Source: Planctomycetaceae bacterium UBA2671
Lineage (GTDB): Bacteria; Planctomycetota; Planctomycetia; Planctomycetales; Planctomycetaceae
Direction: 5' to 3'
Assembly (NCBI GenBank): GCA_002359185.1
Contig: DEML01000068.1
Coordinates: 243,192-307,191 of the forward strand
Length of the DNA stretch: 64,000 bases
Part shown: piece after piece, positions 18,212-25,310 of the stretch
Layout: each line of letters begins with the position of its first letter
Position numbering within the stretch: position 1 is the first letter of the stretch
Translations under genes and position numbers: made by a program
Notes under the pieces: generated by a model
Told to the model about the DNA's origin: nothing
Databases searched by the model: none
The model's input: only the letters and a program-made list of their open reading frames with translations

Positions 18212-20908
18212 ATGAAAACGTTAGCTCACTCCTTTGTTCTTATCCTTATCGCCTTTGCGAACACGACGACTGTCTGCGCGGCTTCTTCTTCAGGGCTGTT
18301 TTCAAAGGGAATCAACACAACCAGTGGTTCAATTCCTATTGCCAGTATTGATTTTGAAGACGAGCAGGATCGGGATTACGATCGCTTGCCCGATGACTGG
18401 ATGCGTCGCAAAGGGTTGGACTTTCGCGATTATGTGTTGGCCGAAATCGACTACACTCAGGCCGCACAAGGGCGTCGTAGTCTGCGGATCGAAGCCAACG
18501 GCAGCAATGCGGCTTACTATTCACAACCGATCTCGATCGATGCCCAGCACTCGTATGTTATGAGTGCTTCGATATTAACAAGAGGCTTAAAATATAATGC
18601 CGCAGTCGTCACGTTTTCATTTTTGAATCAGCGCAAGCAACGGATTCATCGGATCGTGACAGATCCTATTTCGGGAACACATAAAGAGTGGAGCCACCTT
18701 CAGCTTGAACCGCTGATCCCAGATGAAAATGTGCGATTTGTCGTGGTTGGCTGTCATCTGATCAGCAGCAGCAAGAACGACATTACCGGCTCGGCCTGGT
18801 TCGATCATATTTGTATCGGCAAACTCCCCCGTCTCAAACTGGCCAGCGATTTCGAAACTCACTTTCGACAATCCGATGCTCGGGTCACCATTGAATCGTC
18901 CGCAACGGGACTTGACACAGAATACGATGAGGAAGATTTTCAATATGAATTGAAACTGCACAGTGAAGACGTCTATGGAAAATTACTCGACCGGACAAGC
19001 ACCGTCATTACCAAGGCGATGATCGAAGAGTCGATTGAGACCGAAAATGCGGGAGAAACGTTTTGGGAATTGCCCGTCTATCCTCCTGGATATTATCGGG
19101 TCCGAGCAACGTTATTGCGGAACGATGTCGAAATTGTCAGCCAATGGACTTCGTTTGCGGTCTTGAACCTGATTGGAAAAACTCCGGAAAAAGGGGAATT
19201 CGGCTGGAACCTCTCAGGAACAAGCCATGACATTTCAGCGGACGATATGCTGGCGATTACTCGGGAATCGGGGATCAACTGGGTCAAAATGCCAGTCTGG
19301 AAGCAGGCTTATTCACAGCAGTCCAGTGAAACGGGGCAACTCCTCACCGGACTGCGGAATCAGTCGATTATTCCGATCGGGATGCTGGTCAATCCTCCAG
19401 CCGAAATACGTAATAAGTATTCTGAGGAATGGACCGGAATCAGTGAATTATTCACGTCTCCTCCGCTGGTCTGGAGACAAGCCGCCAATCAGGTGATGGC
19501 ATTGTATTCCCCGACAGTCACACGCTGGCAATTGGGAGACGATCTGGATTCAAGTTTCGTCGGGATGCCTAAATATGTGGAAACCATGGATGGCATCCGT
19601 CATGAGTTACAACGGATTGGGCAAATTCGTCAACTGGGTGTCCGCTGGAATATCGATTCTCCAGTTCAGAAAAATCAATTGATATCGAAAAACTTTTTAA
19701 CGTTGATCTTCGATGAAAACACATCTTTTGAAAATTTCCAGAACAATGTCGATGCAATCCACTCGGGTGGATATCAAGCCTGGGCAATCGTAAAAGCCGA
19801 TGCCAAAATCAGTCAGTCTGATCCCCATCAGCGCGCCAATAATCTCGTTCGCCGCATGATCGATGCCAAGCGAAGCGGAGCCGACCTGATTTTTGCGTAC
19901 GATGTTTTCGATCCTGAATATGGTCTGTTGAATCTGGATGGATCTCCCTCTGATTTGTTTCTGCCCTGGAGAACTGTCACGTTGGCATTGAATGGAAGTC
20001 AGTATGCAGGCTCGATTCAACTCCCCAATCGGAGTACGAATCACGTTTTTCTGCGGGATGATGAGGCTACGATTGTGATGTGGAATGATGATCCTGTGAC
20101 AGAGGAGATTTATCTGGGGGATCAGGTATTCACTCACAGCGTCTGGGGAGAGAAAACATTCGTTACCAGTTCACCGATTAACGGTCGGCAAAAAATTGAA
20201 GTGACCTCCGTCCCGACAATTTTAACGGGGTGTTCAGCCGAACTGGCGCGCTGGCGGATGGGAGTCAAATTTCAGAAAGGCAGAATTGCCAGTTCTGCTG
20301 CAGAACATGAAGATTCGCTCCTTGTGACAAATGCCTTTCCCTGGAGCATTCAGGGGAGCGTACAAATCATCCCGAATTATGGCTGGGAGATTTCACCGCG
20401 GAAACAGAATCTCTCTTCAGGCTCTGGAGAACAGACTGAGCTCCCCTTTTCTGTAAAACTCCCCTCTCAAACAGCGATCGGCGAACAGTTAATGGCGATC
20501 GAATTCGATCTGGGAGGCTCCGAGCTCAATTTTCCATTTCGGGTTTACCGAGATTATCTGGTCGGGATGGGCGATGTTCATATGGAAGTGCGAATGTATA
20601 AATCTGATAATGGTCAGGTGATTGTCGAACAGATTATCACTAACGAAACCAACCCCCCGGAAGTGATCGAATTTCGCTGTAATCTTCTCATTCGTGGACG
20701 GCGACGTCACACGAGTAATATGCCGAGCCTGGTCAGTGGACAAACCCGGAAAGTCGTTTACATGATCCCCGAGTTCGAAAAACTGGAAGCGAAAGACCTC
20801 TGGTTACGAGCTGATCAGAAAAACGGTGCCCGGACTTTGAATGAGCTGCTTAATGAAGAGCAGGTGATGAAACTGCTGGAGCGGTCGAGAGTTGTGAATA
20901 GTGAATAG
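18212..20908 (+). CDS. Large secreted protein with carbohydrate-binding-like and glycosidase-like regions
   Basis: 898 residues from ATG 18212, which starts directly at a signal peptide (MKTLAHSFVLILIAF to VCAAS). The frame opens earlier at 18149, inside the repeat region, so that start is unlikely. Residues about 30-220 look like a galactose-binding-like beta-sandwich (IDFEDEQDRDYDRLPDDW, GRRSLRIEANG, GSAWFDHICIG). Residues about 330-620 resemble a TIM-barrel glycosidase: FGWNLSGTSHDISADD, ESGINWVKMPVW, RWQLGDDLDSSF, LGVRWNIDSP, AWAIVKADA, DLIFAYDVFDPEYG. The C-terminal third is beta-rich and may hold immunoglobulin-like domains. I cannot name a GH family, and catalytic acids are only guessed (for example in LGDDLD). 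Likely acts outside the cytoplasm on a polysaccharide; the DUF1080 gene follows. Confidence 0.75.
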   Translation: MKTLAHSFVLILIAFANTTTVCAASSSGLFSKGINTTSGSIPIASIDFEDEQDRDYDRLPDDWMRRKGLDFRDYVLAEIDYTQAAQGRRSLRIEANGSNAAYYSQPISIDAQHSYVMSASILTRGLKYNAAVVTFSFLNQRKQRIHRIVTDPISGTHKEWSHLQLEPLIPDENVRFVVVGCHLISSSKNDITGSAWFDHICIGKLPRLKLASDFETHFRQSDARVTIESSATGLDTEYDEEDFQYELKLHSEDVYGKLLDRTSTVITKAMIEESIETENAGETFWELPVYPPGYYRVRATLLRNDVEIVSQWTSFAVLNLIGKTPEKGEFGWNLSGTSHDISADDMLAITRESGINWVKMPVWKQAYSQQSSETGQLLTGLRNQSIIPIGMLVNPPAEIRNKYSEEWTGISELFTSPPLVWRQAANQVMALYSPTVTRWQLGDDLDSSFVGMPKYVETMDGIRHELQRIGQIRQLGVRWNIDSPVQKNQLISKNFLTLIFDENTSFENFQNNVDAIHSGGYQAWAIVKADAKISQSDPHQRANNLVRRMIDAKRSGADLIFAYDVFDPEYGLLNLDGSPSDLFLPWRTVTLALNGSQYAGSIQLPNRSTNHVFLRDDEATIVMWNDDPVTEEIYLGDQVFTHSVWGEKTFVTSSPINGRQKIEVTSVPTILTGCSAELARWRMGVKFQKGRIASSAAEHEDSLLVTNAFPWSIQGSVQIIPNYGWEISPRKQNLSSGSGEQTELPFSVKLPSQTAIGEQLMAIEFDLGGSELNFPFRVYRDYLVGMGDVHMEVRMYKSDNGQVIVEQIITNETNPPEVIEFRCNLLIRGRRRHTSNMPSLVSGQTRKVVYMIPEFEKLEAKDLWLRADQKNGARTLNELLNEEQVMKLLERSRVVNSE

Positions 20909-21024
20909 GGTTGAGTGTTAACCAAAACACACTGGCCACTCCTCCTCTCATTTGCGACATGCTGTCGTCACGAGTTAAACTGATTTTCATTCGCAAAGTC
21001 AGTATAAACTCGAGAGGAAATGTT

Positions 21025-21786
21025 ATGCGTCGCTCTGCTTCATTATTGATCGCAATAGCCGTGGGTTGCCTGTTGACCGGTGCGGTTCTCTTTGAAGAAT
21101 GGAAAAGCGGGATTCCGTGGATTGAGCCTCAGGTGATCAATCCCGGAGATGCGGAGACTCCACCTTCCGATGCCATCGTCTTATTTGATGGCACCGATCT
21201 TTCCGCCTGGAATGAAGGCGAAGGCTGGAAGGTAAAAGACGGCTTCGTCGAAGCGGGTGGCAAACAGGGAATCACCACCAAAGAAAAATTTGGCGATTGT
21301 CAGCTGCATATTGAATGGGCTTCTCCCGAGAAAGTTTCCGGGAAAGGTCAGGGACGCGGAAACAGCGGCGTCTATTTCATGCAGAATTACGAGATCCAGA
21401 TTCTCGATTCTTACGAAAACGAAACCTATTTCGACGGCCAGTGTGGTTCGATTTACAAGCAGTATCCACCTCTGGTCAATGCGACTCGCCCTCCAGGAGA
21501 ATGGCAGACCTATGATATCATCTTCACTGCTCCCCGTTTTCTTGAAGATGGTTCCCTCAAAACCCCTGCAGCTTTCACCGTGCTGCACAATGGCGTGCTG
21601 ATTCAGAATCATGTCGAACTGCAAGGCGGAACATTCTGGCACAAACCGCCGGAGTATAATAAGCATGCTGACAAATTGCCGATTCATATCCAGAACCACG
21701 GCAACAATGTCCGCTTCCGAAACATCTGGATCCGCAATGTCGAACAATCGCCCGCCCGGGAAGATGAGTCCAAGGTAGAGGCATAA
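21025..21786 (+). CDS. DUF1080 family protein (3-keto-disaccharide hydrolase-like)
   Basis: 253 residues. ATG 21025 is chosen because GAGAGGAA precedes it by about 7 bases and a signal or anchor sequence follows (SLLIAIAVGCLLTGAVLF); the frame extends back to 20911. The DUF1080 core is clear: IVLFDGTDLSAWN, WKVKDGFVEAGG, FGDCQLHIEWASP, GRGNSGVYFMQNYEIQILDS, GEWQTYDIIFTAPRF, FTVLHNGVLIQNHVEL, PIHIQNHGNNVRFRNIWIR. The fold is concanavalin-like; members act on glycosides or 3-keto-glycosides and are greatly expanded in planctomycetes. Probably exported or membrane-anchored. It lies 116 bp after the large secreted glycosidase-like gene, and both could serve polysaccharide breakdown. Confidence 0.92.
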   Translation: MRRSASLLIAIAVGCLLTGAVLFEEWKSGIPWIEPQVINPGDAETPPSDAIVLFDGTDLSAWNEGEGWKVKDGFVEAGGKQGITTKEKFGDCQLHIEWASPEKVSGKGQGRGNSGVYFMQNYEIQILDSYENETYFDGQCGSIYKQYPPLVNATRPPGEWQTYDIIFTAPRFLEDGSLKTPAAFTVLHNGVLIQNHVELQGGTFWHKPPEYNKHADKLPIHIQNHGNNVRFRNIWIRNVEQSPAREDESKVEA

Positions 21787-21811
21787 GGTGGTAATACGTG
21801 CTTGTATTTTT

Positions 21812-22090
21812 TTAAACCATCAACATAAAAATGGTGATAATGACTCCCCCCATCGCCAGGAACAGCCAGAAGGGACTCCAATCCCGCAGTGCCCCGCCAA
21901 ATGTGTACCAGGGATAATAACTTCCCCCCGCGTATCCCTCATGAATATAGCAGCCGCAGTTCGGGCATGTGGAGGATTCTTCATAGACGTCAGTTCCACA
22001 TTCCGGACAGGGAATCGTGTCGACTTCGTCGTCGTCATCATCTCCGTAGTCGTCATCCCAATCATCGTAGTCGCTGTCTTCGTAATCCAT
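21812..22090 (-). CDS. Small acidic zinc-ribbon membrane protein
   Basis: 92 residues from ATG 22090. The N-terminus is extremely acidic (MDYEDSDYDDWDDDYGDDDDD). A zinc ribbon follows, with CPECGTDVYEESSTCPNCGC (two CxxC knuckles, about residues 28-47), then a linker and one C-terminal transmembrane helix (FWLFLAMGGVIITIFMLMV). It ends 25 bp from the DUF1080 gene on the other strand. The zinc ribbon would face the cytoplasm or bind a partner; function unknown. Coding strand is supported by the intact zinc ribbon and the helix; frames on the opposite strand look like shadows. Confidence 0.8.
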   Translation of the reverse strand: MDYEDSDYDDWDDDYGDDDDDEVDTIPCPECGTDVYEESSTCPNCGCYIHEGYAGGSYYPWYTFGGALRDWSPFWLFLAMGGVIITIFMLMV

Positions 22091-22213
22091 TTGGGATCTG
22101 CTATGCTAACGTTGTTCGTAGGGTCTGCTGTGCGGACCGGAATATATGATTAATTTTCCTCATAAGAACTGAGTTTCATTTTTTAATACATCTGGTTACT
22201 TCAAGAAAGCCCA

Positions 22214-23170
22214 ATGATGCCAGCCATCACGATTCGCGATACCACTTCTGGAAGCCAGGCTCAGGTTCTTCCGGAATTAGGGTTCAATCTGTTTCAGTTT
22301 TCCGTCACTGTTCAGGGACAAACGATTGAAGTACTCGATGCGGATGAAGATTTCGCGGAGGGGAATGTCAAACCGAGTCGCTGCGGGATTCCGATTCTAT
22401 TCCCATTCCCAAATCGCATTGACGCAGGCAAGTTTTCCTGGGATGGAAAAGAGTATCAACTCCCGACTCCCAAGCCGGGGGCACATTATATTCATGGCTT
22501 CTGCCTGGATCGTCCCTGGCGCGTGACAGAGCAGACGGAAAGTTCGGTCACCGCAGAATTTCAGCTGAGCAAAGATGCTCCAGACCGCATCGACTTCTGG
22601 CCAGCCGATTTCATCATTCAATGTACATACTTGTTGCGTGGCAATGCTCTTAAATCGCAGTTCACATTCAAAAATCCCGACAGTAAACCGCTCCCTTGGG
22701 GGTTTGGAACGCACGCCTATTTCAAAATCCCACTTTCCGAGGGAAGTTCCGTCGAGCATTGCCTCCTCGAAGCTCCCGCTCATCAGCAATGGAAACTGGA
22801 GAACTTTATTCCGACCGGCGAGCGAGTCCCCGTCACCGAGGCGAACGATCTCACCGATGGAGCCTACTACTCAACATTAAAACTCGATGACGTACTGACG
22901 GACCTCAAGCCAGATGGCAAAACACTGATGTGTTCGATCGTCGATGAAGGAGCAGGCTTGCAAACGGTTCAGGAATGTGATGGCCGTTTCCGCGAACTGG
23001 TCGTCTTTACTCCTCCGGGACGCAATGCTGTTTGCCTGGAACCATACACCTGTCCGACGGATGCGATCAATTTAACCGCCAAAGGCATTGAATGCGGCTG
23101 GGAAACACTCGCCCCGGGAGCCGAGCATCATACGTGGATCGATATTCGCCTCGAACCAATTATGGCATAA
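22214..23170 (+). CDS. Aldose 1-epimerase (GalM/mutarotase) family protein
   Basis: 318 residues from ATG 22214 (ATG 22217 also possible). The galactose mutarotase-like beta-sandwich is seen as: CGIPILFPFPNRIDAGKFSW (about 57-76), where the NR pair is the substrate-binding signature; HYIHGFCLDRPW, with the catalytic-type histidine; WGFGTHAYFKIP, with the second histidine; and FRELVVFTPPG followed by CLEPYTCPTDAINL, whose glutamate is the catalytic-base position. Expected to interconvert alpha and beta anomers of an aldose, or of a hexose 6-phosphate as in YeaD-like enzymes. No signal peptide, so probably cytoplasmic. The gene stands alone before a repeat-filled gap. Confidence 0.9.
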   Translation: MMPAITIRDTTSGSQAQVLPELGFNLFQFSVTVQGQTIEVLDADEDFAEGNVKPSRCGIPILFPFPNRIDAGKFSWDGKEYQLPTPKPGAHYIHGFCLDRPWRVTEQTESSVTAEFQLSKDAPDRIDFWPADFIIQCTYLLRGNALKSQFTFKNPDSKPLPWGFGTHAYFKIPLSEGSSVEHCLLEAPAHQQWKLENFIPTGERVPVTEANDLTDGAYYSTLKLDDVLTDLKPDGKTLMCSIVDEGAGLQTVQECDGRFRELVVFTPPGRNAVCLEPYTCPTDAINLTAKGIECGWETLAPGAEHHTWIDIRLEPIMA

Positions 23171-23280
23171 TTACAGGGTGGCACTTCGCAGAACGAAGTA
23201 ATAGGCGCGGTGGTCACACACATACATTGGGTAGCTGGGGTCTTAGCGCAGCAAAGCCCCCAAGAAGTGTTGTTAATGAG

Positions 23281-23380
23281 TAGGTTGGGTTAGCGAAGCG
23301 TAACCCAACAAAGGTTGAGAAAACACAGCAGATGTTAGAATTCCGAAGTGTTGGGTTACGCGTTCCGCTAACCCAACCTA
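23281..23380. repeat. Intergenic inverted repeat, family B
   Basis: Arms at 23281-23310 and 23349-23380 pair over about 30 bases (core taggttgggttagcg with its complement cgctaacccaaccta). Each arm is itself a small hairpin (gttgggtta...taacccaac). A further short hairpin, acttcgcagaacgaagt, lies at about 23185-23202. It fills the gap between the epimerase and larB genes. No T-run follows. Confidence 0.85.
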
Positions 23381-23424
23381 CGGACTGAAAAATAGAAGTC
23401 AGTAATTGATTGAATCCCAAAGTC

Positions 23425-24210
23425 ATGAGTAAATCCGATTCCCTGAATATGTCCACTTTGCTCGAAGCTGTCGCGAGTGGATCTTTGGATGTCACCTCTG
23501 CCTTGCAGCAGATCGAAGTGGCTGATTACACCATCAATTCGAGTGTGATCGATCTTGATCTCGATATCGATCGTCAGAAACGTTGTGGATTCCCCGAAGC
23601 GATTTACGGGGCTGGAAAACCTGCAGAAGTGATTGTCGAAGCGTTCAGAAAATTGATCTCCGTCGGACAAAATTGTCTGGCAACACGCGTCAATGAGGCG
23701 CAGGCAGAAGTTGTCCTGGAGAATCTTCCCGAGGTGAACTGGAATCCGACCGCTCGCACACTTCGATGGATGGCTGAAGAGAATTCCACCGAACAAGCGA
23801 AGACAGGGACATTTGTCGTTACAGCTGGCACAACTGATCGTCCCGTAGCCGAGGAAGCGGCTGAGACATTGCGTTGGATGAATTTCGAGCCGGGCGTCAT
23901 TTATGATGCCGGAGTTGCGGGACCGCATCGGCTGTTGAAATCTTTGCCGCGATTGGAGTCTGCAAAAGCAATTGTGGTCGTGGCTGGCATGGAAGGTGCA
24001 CTCCCTTCTGTGGTCGGCGGCTGGGTCGCCTGTCCGGTGATCGCTGTGCCGACGAGCGTTGGATATGGAGCCAATTTTGGTGGACTTTCTGCACTGCTCG
24101 GCATGTTAAACAGTTGTGCGGCAAACGTCTGCACGGTGAATATCGATGGCGGATTCAAAGGGGGATATCTAGCTGGCTTGATCGCCGCGCAATCGGATTC
24201 CCCAGAATAA
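23425..24210 (+). CDS. larB: LarB-type AIR-carboxylase-family protein (nickel-pincer cofactor pathway)
   Basis: 261 residues from ATG 23425; TTG 23410 and ATG 23449 are other options. The N-terminal half has the LarB-specific segment (RCGFPEAIYGAGKPAEVIVEA split over about 57-77, and LATRV). The C-terminal half is a PurE-like Rossmann domain: TFVVTAGTTDRPVAEEA, YDAGVAGPHRLL, AIVVVAGMEGALPSVVGGWV, CPVIAVPTSVGYG and GGLSALLGMLNSC. LarB carboxylates nicotinic acid adenine dinucleotide and releases AMP, the first step to the nickel-pincer nucleotide of lactate racemase and relatives. No larC or larE lies in this window. The NAD(P)HX dehydratase gene starts 19 bp later, so both enzymes of this likely operon act on nicotinamide-type nucleotides. 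Confidence 0.92.
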   Translation: MSKSDSLNMSTLLEAVASGSLDVTSALQQIEVADYTINSSVIDLDLDIDRQKRCGFPEAIYGAGKPAEVIVEAFRKLISVGQNCLATRVNEAQAEVVLENLPEVNWNPTARTLRWMAEENSTEQAKTGTFVVTAGTTDRPVAEEAAETLRWMNFEPGVIYDAGVAGPHRLLKSLPRLESAKAIVVVAGMEGALPSVVGGWVACPVIAVPTSVGYGANFGGLSALLGMLNSCAANVCTVNIDGGFKGGYLAGLIAAQSDSPE

Positions 24211-24229
24211 ATGAACAAGGAGCAGTTCG

Positions 24230-25096
24230 ATGAGAAGTCGTTTAGAATCGTTACCAGCCTTGCCCTCGCGCGACCAGGATTCCCACAAGGGATCCTTCGG
24301 AACAGTCCTGTTGATCGGTGGTTCCCGTGGTATGGCAGGATCGATTGCCTTATCAGGCATCGCCGCTCTACGGACAGGTTGCGGGCTGGCTTTTCTGGCT
24401 TGTCCGAAATCGAGTCAGGGAATTATCGCCAGTTTTGAGCCGTCTTATCTCACAATCGGTTTAGCTGAAGATGAGGAAGGTCGGATTTCTTATGACGCAC
24501 AATCTCGAATCCGCGAGCAGATGAATTCAGCGCACGCCATTGCGATTGGGCCGGGCCTGGGTTCTTCTCGCGATACCGAATTACTGCTCCTCGATTTGTA
24601 CGCCACCACGGAAAAGCCGCTTGTCATTGATGCGGATGGCCTGAACGCTCTCTCCCGCTTACCGGATGGACTTCCCAAATCGAACGGTCCAAGAATTCTC
24701 ACGCCTCATCCCGGAGAAATGAGTCGGCTGGTGAAAACGGATACAAAATCGGTCCAGCAAAATCGGGAGGAGATCGCTGCAGAATTTGCCGAGATGCATC
24801 ACTGCGTTGTTGTCCTGAAGGGACATCAAACTGTCGTCACCGACGGGCAGACGGTCTTCGTCAACATGACAGGCAACAGCGGTCTAGCCACTGGAGGAAC
24901 GGGCGATGTATTAACGGGTGTAATTACATCGCTGATTGCTCAGGGGATGACTCCCTTTGATGCTGCTCGTGTCGGGGTGAACCTGCACGGAACCGCGGCT
25001 GAAATCATCGCTGAAAAACTAGGGGAAGATGGCCTGATCGCTTCCGACTTACCGCATGCCGTAGCCGAGGCCATTCGCAGATATCGTTTGCACTGA
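24230..25096 (+). CDS. nnrD: ADP-dependent NAD(P)H-hydrate dehydratase (single-domain)
   Basis: 288 residues from ATG 24230, with AAGGAG about 7 bases upstream. It repairs hydrated NAD(P)H (NADHX, NADPHX) using ADP. The ribokinase-like CARKD domain shows KGSFGTVLLIGGSRGMAGS (about 21-39), AIAIGPGLG, the PLVIDADGLNAL strand, ILTPHPGEMSRL, VVLKGHQTVV and the nucleotide-binding NSGLATGGTGDVLTG (about 222-236). Only the dehydratase half is present; the epimerase domain fused to it in many bacteria (Nnr) is absent and must be encoded elsewhere if present. Probably an operon with larB. Confidence 0.93.
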   Translation: MRSRLESLPALPSRDQDSHKGSFGTVLLIGGSRGMAGSIALSGIAALRTGCGLAFLACPKSSQGIIASFEPSYLTIGLAEDEEGRISYDAQSRIREQMNSAHAIAIGPGLGSSRDTELLLLDLYATTEKPLVIDADGLNALSRLPDGLPKSNGPRILTPHPGEMSRLVKTDTKSVQQNREEIAAEFAEMHHCVVVLKGHQTVVTDGQTVFVNMTGNSGLATGGTGDVLTGVITSLIAQGMTPFDAARVGVNLHGTAAEIIAEKLGEDGLIASDLPHAVAEAIRRYRLH

Positions 25097-25110
25097 TATC
25101 GGCCTGGTGG

Positions 25111-25129
25111 GACAGGCTTCCAGCCTGTC
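25111..25129. repeat. Short intergenic palindrome
   Basis: gacaggcttccagcctgtc forms an 8-bp stem around a 3-base loop, 15 bp after the nnrD stop. It is followed by tgaaaaagcg and not by a T-run, so it is more like an interspersed repeat than a standard terminator. Confidence 0.7.
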
Positions 25130-25310
25130 TGAAAAAGCGTGATGAGCAATCAGCCACTGCACCTTCATATCTTCATTTGAGAAGCATAAATTTTTAGTCC
25201 ACTTTTGATCATTACGATTGAGTCCGCTCACAATTCAAGGTAGGCTTATCTCTTTCTGATCATGCTCTTTTCTGAGCTATTGGGATCCTTCATTTTCCCA
25301 GTTTCGGTGG

